From an uncultured Clostridia bacterium (lineage in GTDB: Bacteria; Bacillota; Clostridia; Oscillospirales; Ruminococcaceae): 64,000 bases of DNA. This document shows, piece after piece, positions 1 to 13,087 of the stretch (position 1 is its first letter; every line of letters starts with the position of its first letter). Below the pieces are notes generated by a model that searched no databases, had not been told where the DNA came from, and saw nothing but the letters and a program-made list of their open reading frames with translations. Position numbers and translations under genes: made by a program. The DNA is taken from assembly GCA_947631455.1 (NCBI GenBank), contig CANRLH010000003.1, forward strand, positions 1 through 64,000, read 5' to 3'.

Positions 1-193
1 TTATCATTTAATCCATGATAATTTATAGTTATCTGTAGTTGAAATCTAATGGAATATGTATTTATAAAAATAGCAATGCTATTTTGAATTTTTGTAATCA
101 ATCAATTTTATATCAATAACATTACTGATTTAGGACTCATATAAAAATTTGTGAGTCCTTATTCTATCAAAAACCCCATTACCGAAAAGTGAA

Positions 194-460
194 ATGCACC
201 CAAAAGGAGTGCCAAACAAAAGGTACACAGGAGAATTTAAGCAAAAGGTTATAGAAACAATGAAGTGGGAAGGATTAAGCTATCGGGAAGCGGTAAGGAA
301 ATATGAAATTCCTGACCACAAACTTACCACTTTCATTGACCTTGACTGTCCGTGGCGACCTTCCTATGTCGGACGGATTTTGCGGACACTTTTAATGAAG
401 GATGTAATATTTCAGAATGTGTCGTTGGCTGAGACGAAGCGAATTACAGTCTTGCGGTAG
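194..460 (+). pseudogene. IS3-family OrfA-like transposase N-terminal fragment
   Basis: Translation KRYTGEFKQKVIETMKWEGLSYREAVRKYEI resembles the IS3 OrfA helix-turn-helix; the similarity stops after about 45 aa and no OrfB follows. Confidence 0.55.
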
Positions 461-551
461 ATTTTCTCACATTTGTATGCTATAATACTTTGCGTTGAGG
501 TAACAAATCGGCGATTAATTCCGGATTTTTCGTTAGTCTATACTATAGAGA

Positions 552-1487
552 GTGGAGCACAAATATCTTATGAATTGTAAAGAAGCAACTACAATATTTG
601 AAAACATTACAAAAAAGAGTGTCGTTCAAATAGAGCGGTGCGGCGTTGGTATTGCTAACTATGTTTTCTCCGTCTTCACTGCTGCTGAAAAGTTTATTCT
701 CAGATGCAGTAAAGAAGAGGATGCCTATAAAGACACCGTTTATTGGCTTAGCAAGTTATCTGTATGCGAAATTCCAATACCTATTGTGTTATCGAAAGGA
801 ACCTATAGAGACTATTCATATTTTATTCTTTCATATATTCCTGGGGACGATATTGGAAATATCTACAATGAATTAAATGACAGTGAGAAAAAACAAATTG
901 CCAAAGAGGTCGTTAAGATACAGCAAAGGGTATCAAGGATCGATATATCAACAGATACGGAGTGGACATGGAACAGCTTTATTGATGAACTGTTGAATCG
1001 TGCAGAAGAGAGAATAAAAAGAAAACACTACTTTGACACTGACAAAATACATATTATAAAAAAATTGCAACAAGAAATAAAGGAATATTTGGATGCGGTT
1101 CAGCCAATACCATATTTGGATGATATCAGCACAAAAAATTTATTGATTTATAATGGAAAAGTATCTGGGGTAATAGATATTGATTGGATAGGTTTAGGCG
1201 ATATGCTTACCTTTGTTGCGCTAACTAAGGTTGCATTACTCAATATGGATTTGGATACCAAGTATATTGATTATCTGTTAGATGAAATTCACCTTAACAC
1301 GATAGAGTACAAAGCGTTTGTATTCTATTGTCTGCTTTATTGTGTTGACTTCATGGGAGAAAGAGGTATGCAATTCCTTGATAAAAAAATTCCAGTAAAT
1401 GAGAGTATAATCCAGAAGTTAAATGATATATTTAACATTCTTATGGAAGAATGGAACGAATGCTGTAAACGGCAAATTCCCGTTTAA
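552..1487 (+). CDS. Aminoglycoside/choline phosphotransferase-like (APH fold) protein
   Basis: 311 aa, GTG start; catalytic-loop-like YLDDISTKNLLI and IDIDWIGLGD resemble the APH Brenner and DxD motifs. Confidence 0.65.
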   Translation: MEHKYLMNCKEATTIFENITKKSVVQIERCGVGIANYVFSVFTAAEKFILRCSKEEDAYKDTVYWLSKLSVCEIPIPIVLSKGTYRDYSYFILSYIPGDDIGNIYNELNDSEKKQIAKEVVKIQQRVSRIDISTDTEWTWNSFIDELLNRAEERIKRKHYFDTDKIHIIKKLQQEIKEYLDAVQPIPYLDDISTKNLLIYNGKVSGVIDIDWIGLGDMLTFVALTKVALLNMDLDTKYIDYLLDEIHLNTIEYKAFVFYCLLYCVDFMGERGMQFLDKKIPVNESIIQKLNDIFNILMEEWNECCKRQIPV

Positions 1488-1523
1488 TCGCTAAATAAAA
1501 CCGGCACAATATCAATAGTTGTT

Positions 1524-1790
1524 TAAAAAAAGAAAAAATGAAAAAATACATGCAAGCAGCTACCGACAGGTGGCTGCTTGTGTGTTATAGTGGTGTTAGT
1601 GAGAAAAAATATGTAAAATACGATTTCTGAAGCGTTTAAAATTTTTGTAACCGTAAGCGTTTCTTTTAAGGACTTTAATTTTGTCGTTACAGCCTTCTGT
1701 GAGACAGTTTGTAACCCGGTTAAGAAAATTAATTAATAATGCCAGTATACCTATTACGCATTGTTTTGGCGCATCTTTTATAACTTCGTT
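1524..1790 (-). mobile_element. ISL3-like insertion sequence remnant (copy 1)
   Basis: DNA closely similar to 45790-46050, including gcagct(a/g)ccgacaggtggctgcttgtgtgttatagtggtgttagtg and gtaaccgtaag(c/g)gtttc; the copy at 45.8 kb reads as an ISL3 transposase C-terminus. Confidence 0.55.
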
Positions 1791-2051
1791 CTTTTCGTGT
1801 AAACTTCTTAAATAACTTGTTAGGTAATGTCCGTACCGTTCAGGTGAAATATCTATAGTTATTTTGTTTACATGGCAGATTAATATATTGATGTTTTTTC
1901 ATAATATGAGTATAGAGCATATTGGTTCCTCCGTTCAATGGCTTGTATCATTTCCATTTTAACGGATTTTTACCAAATATGCTCTACTTTTTTCTATCTT
2001 TTTTCGTAGCTCTGCATGGTTACACCAACTTTTAGTATATAGCTAATAAAA

Positions 2052-2091
2052 CAAAAACGCCGGAAACAATGACTTTGCATCATTTCCGACG
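2052..2091 (-). terminator. Rho-independent terminator of tRNA-Leu
   Basis: Minus strand cgtcggaaatgatgcaaagtcattgtttccggcg followed by TTTTTG. Confidence 0.7.
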
Positions 2092-2100
2092 ATAAGCTTC

Positions 2101-2188
2101 TGGTGCCGCTAACCGGACTTGAACCGGTACGCTGTTGCCAGCGAGGGATTTTAAGTCCCTTGTGTCTGCCTATTCCACCACAGCGGCA
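2101..2188 (-). tRNA. tRNA-Leu (anticodon UAA)
   Basis: Minus strand tgccgctgtggtggaataggcagacacaagggacttaaaatccc...ggttcaagtccggttagcggcacca; 7-bp acceptor stem, long variable arm, encoded CCA, anticodon TAA. Confidence 0.93.
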
Positions 2189-2332
2189 TAATTTTACTGA
2201 AATATTATACTACAATTCATGTTTTTTGTCAAGAATTTATTGCAGTAATTGTGCAGAATTACAAAAAAAAGCTTGCCAGTATAAAAAATAAGGGCGATTT
2301 TTACAAAGTATTTTTACAAATAAGTTTTTTTC

Positions 2333-2361
2333 TTGAAAATAATTAATAATTATGGTATCAT
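2333..2361 (+). promoter_or_regulatory. Sigma-A-like promoter of the atp operon
   Basis: TTGAAA (2333-2338), 17 bp, TATCAT (2356-2361), upstream of atpI. Confidence 0.6.
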
Positions 2362-2434
2362 ATATAGTAAAGTTTAAAAGTAATATGTGGTAATTATAGG
2401 CAAATACCTTTATATATCTGCGGGAGAGTGAAAA

Positions 2435-2863
2435 ATGTCAAAATTAAAGGATAATCCGCTCAGACCGTTTCTTAAAAAGCTTTTATTTAAAATGTCAGTA
2501 CTGCTTGTTATAACGTATATAATAACAGCTTTAATAAGCTTCAGCTTTGATGTCAAAATGATCGCGGGGCTGCTTGTAGGGTACGCTTTCATGATAGCTT
2601 CAAACTTTTTTATGGCTGACTGTATGTATTACGGCGTTATGTTGAATAGACTTCATGCGAAAAAAATAATCGTCGGAAGCTATTTTCTCAGATACATTCT
2701 GCTGTTTTTGATATGCGTTTTTGGATATAAGTTTGTTGGGATCAATCCGTTCGGTGTACTTATACCGCAGTTTTATCCAAGAATAGCAATGACTTTTGAC
2801 AATCTGTTTAAAAAAGGAGTGAAGAACAATGCCGATTCAGCAGATAAGCACGGCAGCGCTTGA
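2435..2863 (+). CDS. atpI: ATP synthase subunit I-like small membrane protein
   Basis: 142 aa hydrophobic protein directly upstream of atpB; RBS gggagag. Confidence 0.6.
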   Translation: MSKLKDNPLRPFLKKLLFKMSVLLVITYIITALISFSFDVKMIAGLLVGYAFMIASNFFMADCMYYGVMLNRLHAKKIIVGSYFLRYILLFLICVFGYKFVGINPFGVLIPQFYPRIAMTFDNLFKKGVKNNADSADKHGSA

Positions 2864-3575
2864 TATTCACGGCCCGAAGATCGTATTCACTATCCCCGGG
2901 ATCAACTGGAAAATAACCGAGACCGTTGTTGTAGGCTGGATAGTTATTGCATTTATACTTGCTCTGTGCATTTTTCTGACCAGAAATCTTAAGAAGACGC
3001 CCAGTACCAAGCGTCAGGTAATAGCAGAGTATATTGTAAGCTCTGTAAATAATCTGGTAAAACAGAATATGGGCTCAAAGTATATGAGGTATGCTCCGTA
3101 TATAGCTACGCTGATAAGCTATGCCGCTCTGGGAAGCCTTGTGAGCCTCATCGGACTCCGTTCGATAACCGCAGACGTCAATACTACCCTTACATGGGGA
3201 GCTATGACGTTTATTTTGATAACTTATGAAAAATTCAGAGCAAACGGCTTTTTAGGATATTTCAAGTCTTATACGCAGCCGGTTCCGGTAATAACCCCGA
3301 TCAATATAATAAGTGAGGTGGCGACTCCTGTATCCATGGCGTTCCGTCTTTTCGGAAATATAGCCGGAGGAATGGTAATAACGGGAATAATTTATATGGC
3401 TCTTGCCGCTGCGTCGTCGGCGCTTCACTTAAGCTTTGCAATCGGTCCGTTTTCGATAAATGTGCTTCAGGTTGGAATCCCAGCCGTTTTAAGCGTATAT
3501 TTTGACCTGTTTGCAGGATGTATTCAGGCGTATATATTTGCAACGCTTACAATGGTAAACGTGGCGCAGGATTAG
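2829..3575 (+). CDS. atpB: F0F1 ATP synthase subunit a
   Basis: FRLFGNIAGGMVI and the C-terminal FAGCIQAYIFATLTMVNVAQ motif of subunit a. Confidence 0.95.
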   Translation: MPIQQISTAALDIHGPKIVFTIPGINWKITETVVVGWIVIAFILALCIFLTRNLKKTPSTKRQVIAEYIVSSVNNLVKQNMGSKYMRYAPYIATLISYAALGSLVSLIGLRSITADVNTTLTWGAMTFILITYEKFRANGFLGYFKSYTQPVPVITPINIISEVATPVSMAFRLFGNIAGGMVITGIIYMALAAASSALHLSFAIGPFSINVLQVGIPAVLSVYFDLFAGCIQAYIFATLTMVNVAQD

Positions 3576-3594
3576 GTAAGTTTTGACATTTTAG

Positions 3595-4191
<597 letters not shown>

Positions 4192-4232
4192 TTTCTTAGT
4201 AAACCATTAAACACTAAAACCGGGAGGTAAAA

Positions 4233-4748
4233 ATGGCAAGTATTATTTTAGCTGAAACTCCTTTTTTCTCTATTGATTATCAAACAATAATCCCCGTACT
4301 TTGTAATACGCTTATTTTATTTTTGTCGTTAAAGCATTTTCTGTTTAAGCCTGTAAACAGAGTCCTTGATGCTCGCAGGCAGGAGGTCGAGGACGTTTAC
4401 GCCAACGCGCATGAGGCTGAGAGCAGCGCCAAAAAGCTGGAAGCTGAGTACAGCGCAAAAATGGCCGGTGTAAAGGAAGAGTCGGCGAGAATTTTACAGA
4501 CCGCCACTGCAAAGGCTAATACCCGCAGCGACGAGATCATAAGTGATGCTAAAAATCAGGCGAAGGGTATTATAAGCCGTGCTAATGAGGAAATTGAGAC
4601 CGAGAAAAAGAGAGCGGTAAATGAAATAAAAACTGAGATCACAGGCATCGTGTTCAACGTAGCCGAAAAAGTGGTGAATAAAAATATTTCTTCTGCCGAT
4701 AATGAAAAGTTCATTGAAGAGTTCATTGACAATGTAGGTGAGCTGTAA
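4233..4748 (+). CDS. atpF: F0F1 ATP synthase subunit b
   Basis: One N-terminal TM helix then a long charged coiled coil; position in operon. Confidence 0.92.
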   Translation: MASIILAETPFFSIDYQTIIPVLCNTLILFLSLKHFLFKPVNRVLDARRQEVEDVYANAHEAESSAKKLEAEYSAKMAGVKEESARILQTATAKANTRSDEIISDAKNQAKGIISRANEEIETEKKRAVNEIKTEITGIVFNVAEKVVNKNISSADNEKFIEEFIDNVGEL

Positions 4749-5290
4749 TGAACGGTTCATATGTTAACAATTATGCAGAGGCATTGTTTGAGCTTTCCTG
4801 TGAACAGGACTGCCTTGAACAAACCTTTGGTGAGCTTGGTGCGCTTGCTGAGGTTTTCAGACTGAATCCCGACCTTGTAAAATTTTTTAATCTGCCAACG
4901 GTTGAGTGGCAGGAAAAGGAACAGGTCATAAAGGAAACTCTCAAGGACAGGCTGAGTGTTCTTACGTATAATTTTTTAAGCGTTGTTGCGCTTAAGGGAA
5001 GAAGCGGCGGATTCTGTGAGATATATTCTGCTTTTAAGGAACTGTATAATAAAAAGATGAACATTTTAGAGGTAACAGTTTCAACTTCAGAACCGTTGTC
5101 GGAAAGACTCAGAGAAAAGCTTACACAAAAGCTTTGTTTGGTTTCCGGAAAAACGATTAAACTTAACGAAAAGACGGATAAAAGCATATTAGGCGGAATA
5201 GTCCTTTCCTATAATAATACTGTTTTGAGCGGAAGCATTAAGGACAGGCTTGATAAGCTAAAAGCGCAAATAGATTCTATTGTAGTATAG
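4748..5290 (+). CDS. atpH: F0F1 ATP synthase subunit delta
   Basis: 180 aa, typical delta N-terminus (YAEALFELS) and C-terminal LGGIVL...GSIKDRLDKLK. Confidence 0.92.
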   Translation: MNGSYVNNYAEALFELSCEQDCLEQTFGELGALAEVFRLNPDLVKFFNLPTVEWQEKEQVIKETLKDRLSVLTYNFLSVVALKGRSGGFCEIYSAFKELYNKKMNILEVTVSTSEPLSERLREKLTQKLCLVSGKTIKLNEKTDKSILGGIVLSYNNTVLSGSIKDRLDKLKAQIDSIVV

Positions 5291-5317
5291 AATTTAGAAA
5301 GGTATGGTAAAGTACTT

Positions 5318-6838
5318 ATGAATTTACGTCCTGATGAAATTACGGGTATTTTAAAGGAGAAAATCAAAAATTATAAGGCAGAACTGTCTCTTGACGATGT
5401 CGGAACAGTTGTTACTGTCGGTGACGGTATATCAAAGATTCACGGACTTGAAAAATGCATGGCCGGCGAGCTTTTGGAGTTTGAGGGCGGAGTTATGGGA
5501 ATGGCTCAGAACCTTGAGGAGGAGTTTGTCGGTGCTGTTTTATTGGGCGATGACGACAATATAAAAGAGGGAAGTCAGGTAAAGAGAACCGGAAAAATCG
5601 TATCTGTACCTGTCGGCAGTGAACTCCTGGGCAGAGTAGTAAACGCTCTGGGAGAGCCTATTGATGGCAAGGGACAGATCTTTACGACTGAGACACGTCC
5701 GATTGAGTCACCGGCGTTTGGAATCATTACCAGAAAATCAGTAAACAGACCGCTTCAGACTGGAATTAAGGCAATAGATTCTATGATTCCTATTGGCAGG
5801 GGACAGAGAGAGCTTATAATAGGCGATCGCCAGACGGGTAAAACCACGATCGCTCTGGATACTATTATAAATCAAAGCGATAAGGACTGTATTTGTATAT
5901 ACGTTGCGATAGGTCAGAAAAACTCAACCGTTGCAAACGTGGTCGAAACTCTTGAGCGTGCGGGAGCAATGAATTACACTATCGTTGTATCTGCTTCTGC
6001 AAGTGAGAAAGCGCCTTTACAGTATATGGCGCCGTATTCCGGCTGCGCAATGGCTGAATACTTCATGCTTCAGGGCAAGGATGTACTTATAATATACGAC
6101 GATCTTTCAAAGCACGCAGTGGCATACAGAACAATGTCTTTGCTTTTGCAGCGTCCGACTGGCCGTGAGGCTTATCCGGGTGACGTTTTCTACCTGCACT
6201 CAAGACTTTTAGAGCGTGCCTGCAACTTGAATGAAGAATATGGCGGAGGCTCGATAACCGCGCTTCCTATTATAGAAACTCAGGCGGGAGATGTTTCCGC
6301 TTACATCCCCACAAACGTGATCTCGATCACTGATGGACAGATATTTTTGGAATCTGAGCTTTTCTTCTCGGGAATCCGACCGGCGGTAAACCCTGGTATT
6401 TCAGTATCCCGTGTTGGAGGATCTGCTCAGATAAAGGCGATGAAGAAAGTATCAGGTTCCTTAAAGCTTATGTATTCTCAGTACAGAGAGCTTCAGTCGT
6501 TCGCGCAGTTCGGCTCTGATCTTGATAAGGATACAAAGGAAAGACTTGAGCAAGGCGAGAGGATAGTTGAAGTTCTTAAGCAGGGAAAGAGCTCACCTTT
6601 AAGTGTTGAGGATCAGGTCATTATCATATATGCCGTTACAAACGGTTATCTTAAGGAGATTCCGGTATCGGCAGTTTTAGATTTTCAGTCGGCATTGTTC
6701 AGTCATATCCACTATTCACACCCGGAAATCGCGGAGTCTATTGTTAAAACCAAGGATCTGACTGAGGAAAATGAAAAAGAGCTTATTAAAGTTTTAGAGG
6801 ATTTTGTTGAGAAATACAAGAAAGAATCACTTTCATAA
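5318..6838 (+). CDS. atpA: F0F1 ATP synthase subunit alpha
   Basis: [18 protein letters not shown] Walker A; full-length alpha. Confidence 0.98.
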   Translation: MNLRPDEITGILKEKIKNYKAELSLDDVGTVVTVGDGISKIHGLEKCMAGELLEFEGGVMGMAQNLEEEFVGAVLLGDDDNIKEGSQVKRTGKIVSVPVGSELLGRVVNALGEPIDGKGQIFTTETRPIESPAFGIITRKSVNRPLQTGIKAIDSMIPIGRGQRELIIGDRQTGKTTIALDTIINQSDKDCICIYVAIGQKNSTVANVVETLERAGAMNYTIVVSASASEKAPLQYMAPYSGCAMAEYFMLQGKDVLIIYDDLSKHAVAYRTMSLLLQRPTGREAYPGDVFYLHSRLLERACNLNEEYGGGSITALPIIETQAGDVSAYIPTNVISITDGQIFLESELFFSGIRPAVNPGISVSRVGGSAQIKAMKKVSGSLKLMYSQYRELQSFAQFGSDLDKDTKERLEQGERIVEVLKQGKSSPLSVEDQVIIIYAVTNGYLKEIPVSAVLDFQSALFSHIHYSHPEIAESIVKTKDLTEENEKELIKVLEDFVEKYKKESLS

Positions 6839-6854
6839 GGGAGGTGTCTCCTAA

Positions 6855-7763
6855 GTGGCATCAGCCAACATAAAAGACGTAAAGCGTCGCATCAGAAGCG
6901 TTGAAAGCACTATGCAGATAACAAAGGCTATGGAGCTTGTAGCTTCTTCTAAGCTTAGGCGTGCAAAGGAAAGAGCAGAACAGTCTCAGCCGTACTTTAA
7001 TACTTTGTACGAAACGATAAAAAGAATTTCAAAGGACAGTGCTTTTAAGGGCATTTCAAAAAGTCTGAAGGAAAGACACGCTCTTATGATTGTCATTGCA
7101 GGAGACAGGGGCCTTGCCGGCGGATTTAATCACAATGTTCTTAAAATGGCTGTTGAGAAGATAAAGGCCTTAGAGTCTGATGGCTACAAGGTATCTGTCA
7201 TGCCGGTAGGTAAAAAGGCTGTCGAGTATTTTCACAGATATAACTATCCGGTCTTCAGAGAATATCAGCAGGTTGCAGAGACTATTACGGCATTTGATTG
7301 CATTGAGCTTAGTGAAGAACTCGTTTTGAAGTATACAAGAGGAGAGTTTGGCATAATAGAACTTTGCTACACCACATTTGTAAACACTCTGTCTCAGTTG
7401 CCTAAATCGGTTCGGATACTGCCGCTGAGCATCGACGAGGAGACAAACGATACTAAAGAAGATAGCAGCGGTGATTCTGATACTAACCGCAAAAAGTATT
7501 CAGCTTCTGTTTTATATGATCCATCTCCGGAAGAGGTTTTTGAACTTTTGCTTCCTAAATACTTTGCTGGAATTTATTTCGGAGCTGTGGCCGATTCTTA
7601 TGCAGCGGAACAGGCAGCAAGGCGCACCGCTATGGAATCCGCCAGCGACAACGCACAGGAAATGATTGATAATTTATCTCTGCTATATAACAGAGCAAGA
7701 CAGGCGCAGATAACTCAGGAGCTTACTGAGATAGTGTCAGGCTCTATTAAAAACAGCGATTAG
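6855..7763 (+). CDS. atpG: F0F1 ATP synthase subunit gamma
   Basis: IKDVKRRIRSVESTMQITKAMELVASSKLRRAKER and C-terminal NRARQAQITQELTEIVSG. Confidence 0.97.
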   Translation: MASANIKDVKRRIRSVESTMQITKAMELVASSKLRRAKERAEQSQPYFNTLYETIKRISKDSAFKGISKSLKERHALMIVIAGDRGLAGGFNHNVLKMAVEKIKALESDGYKVSVMPVGKKAVEYFHRYNYPVFREYQQVAETITAFDCIELSEELVLKYTRGEFGIIELCYTTFVNTLSQLPKSVRILPLSIDEETNDTKEDSSGDSDTNRKKYSASVLYDPSPEEVFELLLPKYFAGIYFGAVADSYAAEQAARRTAMESASDNAQEMIDNLSLLYNRARQAQITQELTEIVSGSIKNSD

Positions 7764-7772
7764 AAAGGGTGA

Positions 7773-9179
<1,407 letters not shown>

Positions 9180-9190
9180 GTGAAGCTTAA

Positions 9191-9613
9191 ATGAATTCAT
9201 ATAAGCTTAAAATAATCACCCCGGAAAAGACTTTCTTTGACGGAATGGTGACTCAGATTGTTGTGAGAACATCAGAGGGTAACGCCGGATTTCTGGCAGG
9301 GCATATTGACTATGTATCGAATATAGTAAGCGGTCCGCTCAAGGTGAGAGTCGGTGAGGAAAAAGTATATAAGACAGCAGCTGTTTCAGACGGCATAATA
9401 ATAGTTTCAGGCGGTGATATTACTATTTTGCCCGAGTCAGCCGAGTGGTCTGATGAAATAGACCTTGAACGTGCCGAAAGGGCAAAAAAAGCGGCTGAGG
9501 AAAGAATTAAAGCGTCCAAAAAATCTGACAGTGAGTTTGACATGGCGCAGATAAAGCTAAAGCGTGCGCTAACAAGAATTTCCGTATACAATCAGACTCA
9601 TACTCAAAACTGA
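9191..9613 (+). CDS. atpC: F0F1 ATP synthase subunit epsilon
   Basis: 140 aa, KIITPEKTFFDGMV, GFLAGH, alpha-helical tail; last gene of operon. Confidence 0.93.
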   Translation: MNSYKLKIITPEKTFFDGMVTQIVVRTSEGNAGFLAGHIDYVSNIVSGPLKVRVGEEKVYKTAAVSDGIIIVSGGDITILPESAEWSDEIDLERAERAKKAAEERIKASKKSDSEFDMAQIKLKRALTRISVYNQTHTQN

Positions 9614-9623
9614 GAAATAATTA

Positions 9624-9654
9624 AAGCGGAGTAGGTTTTCTGCTCCGCTTTTTT
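9624..9654 (+). terminator. Rho-independent terminator of the atp operon
   Basis: agcggag-taggttttctg-ctccgct followed by a T run. Confidence 0.85.
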
Positions 9655-9834
9655 GCTTTGTGTTGTCTTTTTGACTTTCTGTACTTTTAGATGATTTGTT
9701 GCCTTGGCATTGGTGTTCCATATTTCCTTTATAATTCCATGATAACCCCCAAATGCATATTGAACTGGCGGCAGGCGATCGGACTGGCAGTAAGCCCGAT
9801 TATCGTATATTCAGCACAGTATTTTGAGATCATT

Positions 9835-10344
9835 CTAGCTGTGCTTTAGTACGAGGGAAAAGACATAATCGTCCATCACGAATCCGCTGCCGATATCAGT
9901 AACTTCACTTCTTATTATTTTCATACCCATCTTCTTGTAACCCGCAATAGCACGGTGATTTTGCTTGTTGACCGTAAGCCAGATACTGTTTAAGCCTTTT
10001 TCTTTTGCATAGCCCTTTAAAAAGTCAAAGGTTTTTTTAAGATAGCCTTTTCCTCTTTCTTCCTTTATCAGATATAACTTTGACAGAAAAAGAGTGTTGT
10101 CGCTTTTCGGACATATAGCGGTAAATCCGATATTTTTGCCGTTGTCACGAAGATAGTAATATTCGTATCCGTCCTTCATTGAAGCGGCAATTGCGACCGG
10201 GGACAGAAATTTTTCAAGCATATACTCAATTTGTTCAATAGTCAGAAGTTCTGAAAATGCTTCGTGCCATATATCACTTGCAAAGGATGCAAGCTCTGCG
10301 ATCTCATCACCTGTTTTTACAAGTTTTTGATCCATATGTATCAC
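9835..10344 (-). CDS. GNAT-family N-acetyltransferase
   Basis: LYLIKEERGKGYLKKTFDFLKGYAKEKGLNSIWLTVNKQNHRAIAGYKKMGM matches the GNAT acetyl-CoA binding region. Confidence 0.88.
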   Translation of the reverse strand: MIHMDQKLVKTGDEIAELASFASDIWHEAFSELLTIEQIEYMLEKFLSPVAIAASMKDGYEYYYLRDNGKNIGFTAICPKSDNTLFLSKLYLIKEERGKGYLKKTFDFLKGYAKEKGLNSIWLTVNKQNHRAIAGYKKMGMKIIRSEVTDIGSGFVMDDYVFSLVLKHS

Positions 10345-10399
10345 CTCAAAATAATTATAAAACTTAAATCCATGCTTGTCAATATTTGTGTTTTTACAC

Positions 10400-10428
10400 T
10401 TGAAAAAACAGTCAAAGTATTATATAAT
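10400..10428 (+). promoter_or_regulatory. Sigma-A promoter of glyA
   Basis: TTGAAA (10400-10405), 17 bp, TATAAT (10423-10428). Confidence 0.75.
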
Positions 10429-10459
10429 TAAAATATATTATTTTAGGAGGACGAATCAT

Positions 10460-11704
10460 ATGGAAATGATGGACACTATCGGTTATGTTAAAAAGTATGA
10501 TGCCGAAGTCGGAGAGGCTATGGATAAGGAGCTTGCACGCCAGAGAAGAAATCTTGAGCTTATTGCAAGTGAAAATATAGTTTCGGGCGCCGTTATGGCC
10601 GCTATGGGAAGTGTTTTGACAAACAAGTATGCTGAGGGTTATCCCTCAAAGCGTTATTACGGCGGCTGTGAGTGCGTAGATGTAGTTGAAAATATTGCTA
10701 TTGACCGTGCGTGTAAGCTTTTCGGAGCAAAGTATGCAAATGTTCAGCCGCACTCAGGAGCTCAGGCGAACACAGCGGTTTACTTTGCGCTGGTAAACCC
10801 CGGAGATACTATTATGGGAATGAGTCTTGCTCACGGCGGACACTTGACTCATGGAAGTCCCGTAAATATTTCCGGAAAATACTTTAATTTTGTTTCTTAT
10901 GAGCTTGGTGACGATGAAAGAATTAACTATGATGAAATAGAAAGAAAGGCTAAGGAGTGCAAGCCAAAGCTTATAGTTGCCGGAGCAAGCGCGTATCCGC
11001 GGATCATAGATTTTGCAAGGATAGGTGAAATCGCAAAGGAAGTCGGCGCATACTTTATGGTGGATATGGCTCATATCGCGGGGCTTGTTGCTGCGGGTGA
11101 GCATCCTTCTCCTGTGGGTATCGCAGATGTTGTAACTACAACAACTCACAAGACCTTAAGAGGCCCAAGAGGAGGACTTATCTTAACAAACGACGAGGAG
11201 CTTGCAAAGAAGATAAACAAGGCTATATTCCCGGGAACACAGGGAGGGCCGCTTGAGCACGTTATCGCAGGTAAGGCTGTGTGCTTTGGCGAAGCGTTGA
11301 AGCCTGAGTTCAAGGCATATCAGCATCAGGTAGTTTTAAATGCCAAGGCTCTTGCCGAGGGGCTAGTAAAGAGAGGCTTCAGACTGGTGTCAGGAGGAAC
11401 GGATAATCACCTTATACTTGTAGATCTCCAGCCGTTTAACATAACGGGTAAGGAGCTTGAGCACAAACTTGATGAGGTCTTTATAACGGCAAATAAAAAT
11501 GCAATTCCAAATGATCCGCAAAGTCCGTTTATCACAAGCGGTATCAGAGTCGGAACTCCTGCCGTGACGACAAGAGGATTAAAGGAAGAGGATATGGATA
11601 TCATTGCAGAGTGTATTTATCTTGCGGCTACTGACTTTGAAAACAAGGCTGATGAGATAAAAGAAAAGGTTTCTGCACTATGTGCTAAATATCCGATTTA
11701 TTGA
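10460..11704 (+). CDS. glyA: Serine hydroxymethyltransferase
   Basis: [12 protein letters not shown]...[18 protein letters not shown]...[17 protein letters not shown] 10460 follows AGGAGG. Confidence 0.97.
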   Translation: MEMMDTIGYVKKYDAEVGEAMDKELARQRRNLELIASENIVSGAVMAAMGSVLTNKYAEGYPSKRYYGGCECVDVVENIAIDRACKLFGAKYANVQPHSGAQANTAVYFALVNPGDTIMGMSLAHGGHLTHGSPVNISGKYFNFVSYELGDDERINYDEIERKAKECKPKLIVAGASAYPRIIDFARIGEIAKEVGAYFMVDMAHIAGLVAAGEHPSPVGIADVVTTTTHKTLRGPRGGLILTNDEELAKKINKAIFPGTQGGPLEHVIAGKAVCFGEALKPEFKAYQHQVVLNAKALAEGLVKRGFRLVSGGTDNHLILVDLQPFNITGKELEHKLDEVFITANKNAIPNDPQSPFITSGIRVGTPAVTTRGLKEEDMDIIAECIYLAATDFENKADEIKEKVSALCAKYPIY

Positions 11705-11734
11705 TTCTGATTTATGAAAGGAGCCTGAACCGAT

Positions 11735-13000
11735 ATGCACAAGCCTTTGGCGGACAGGATAAGGCCTTATGAGCTTGACGATGTTGTCGGTCAGGCTCAT
11801 CTTTTAGGTAAGGACAAGCCGCTTCGAAGAATTATAGAAAGCGGTAGTATTCCTAATATGATCTTTTACGGTCCGTCCGGAACGGGAAAGACGACTGTTG
11901 CGCGGATAATTGCGGACAATACAAATCTTAAAATGTATAAGCTTAACGGAACCAGCGCTTCAGTATCCGACATTAAGGAAATAATTGCCTCTACCGATAC
12001 TTTTGAGGGCTATAACGGAATACTTCTTTACCTAGATGAGATACAGTATTTAAACAAAAAGCAACAGCAGTCACTGCTTGAATATATAGAGAACGGCAAG
12101 ATAACGCTAATAGCATCAACAACTGAAAACCCATACTTCTATGTGTTCGGAGCGGTAATTAGCCGGTCCACTGTTTTTGAGTTTAAGCCTGTTTCATGGG
12201 AGGAAACGGTGCCCGCAATCAAGCGAGCTTTTCAGATACTGGCTGACGAAAACAAGGTTAAGCTTTCTCTTGATAAGGGTGTTGTCGAGCATATTGCAAA
12301 AGGATGCGGCGGAGATGTGAGAAAGTCTCTTAACACGGTCGAGCTTTGCTTTTTGTCAGCGGATAAGGCAGAAAATAAGCTGTTTGTTTCAATGGAAAAC
12401 GCAAGACTGCTTACACAAAAAAGCAATATGCGCTATGACAAGGCAGGGGATGAGCATTACGATATTCTCTCGGCGTTTCAAAAGTCGATAAGGGGAAGCG
12501 ATGAAAACGCAGCGCTTCACTACGCAGCCCGACTTATGGAGGCGGGAGATCTGCCATCGCTTTGCAGGCGGCTTCTGGTCGTTGCGGCTGAGGATATAGG
12601 TCTTGCTTATCCTATGGGAATAGTCGTTGCAAAGTCAGCGGTTGACGCCGCCTTGCAGCTCGGGCTTCCTGAGGCGAGAATACCCTTGGCCGAGGCTATA
12701 ATATTGCTTTGCACTGCGCCAAAATCCAACAGTGCCATTATGGCGGTTGATTCTGCTATTTCAGATGTTAAAGCGGGGCTTTCGGGAAGTATTCCCAGAC
12801 AGCTTCAGAACAAGCATTTAGACGGCGCTGACGTTAAGGTAAAGGGACAGCATTATCTATATCCGCACAGCTTTGAAAATCACTGGGTAGACCAGCAGTA
12901 TCTCCCGGACAGTTTGAAAGACAGGGTGTATTACGAGTTCGGCGACAATAAGCAGGAGCAGACTGCACTGGAGTATAGAAAGAGAATTAAAGGCGAATAG
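11735..13000 (+). CDS. rarA: Replication-associated recombination protein RarA/MgsA (AAA ATPase)
   Basis: PLADRIRPYELDDVVGQAHLLG...MIFYGPSGTGKTTVARIIA; C-terminal MgsA domain. Confidence 0.93.
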   Translation: MHKPLADRIRPYELDDVVGQAHLLGKDKPLRRIIESGSIPNMIFYGPSGTGKTTVARIIADNTNLKMYKLNGTSASVSDIKEIIASTDTFEGYNGILLYLDEIQYLNKKQQQSLLEYIENGKITLIASTTENPYFYVFGAVISRSTVFEFKPVSWEETVPAIKRAFQILADENKVKLSLDKGVVEHIAKGCGGDVRKSLNTVELCFLSADKAENKLFVSMENARLLTQKSNMRYDKAGDEHYDILSAFQKSIRGSDENAALHYAARLMEAGDLPSLCRRLLVVAAEDIGLAYPMGIVVAKSAVDAALQLGLPEARIPLAEAIILLCTAPKSNSAIMAVDSAISDVKAGLSGSIPRQLQNKHLDGADVKVKGQHYLYPHSFENHWVDQQYLPDSLKDRVYYEFGDNKQEQTALEYRKRIKGE

Positions 13001-13054
13001 GATAACTGTAATAATTTTATGAATTTATCATAAAGTAAAAGCATAAAGGAGTGT

Positions 13055-13087
13055 TAAAAAAGCTGTTACGTTTGTAACAGCTTTTTA
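13055..13087. terminator. Bidirectional terminator between convergent genes
   Basis: aaaaagctgttacgtttgtaacagctttttaa. Confidence 0.8.

Noticed and set aside
2101-2188. tRNA-Leu as an integration site for a genomic island
   Set aside because: IS and APH genes lie beyond its 3' end, but I found no duplicated tRNA 3' end or adjacent integrase in the window.
2103-2291. 62-aa ORF on the plus strand
   Set aside because: Overlaps the tRNA-Leu gene on the opposite strand; not coding.
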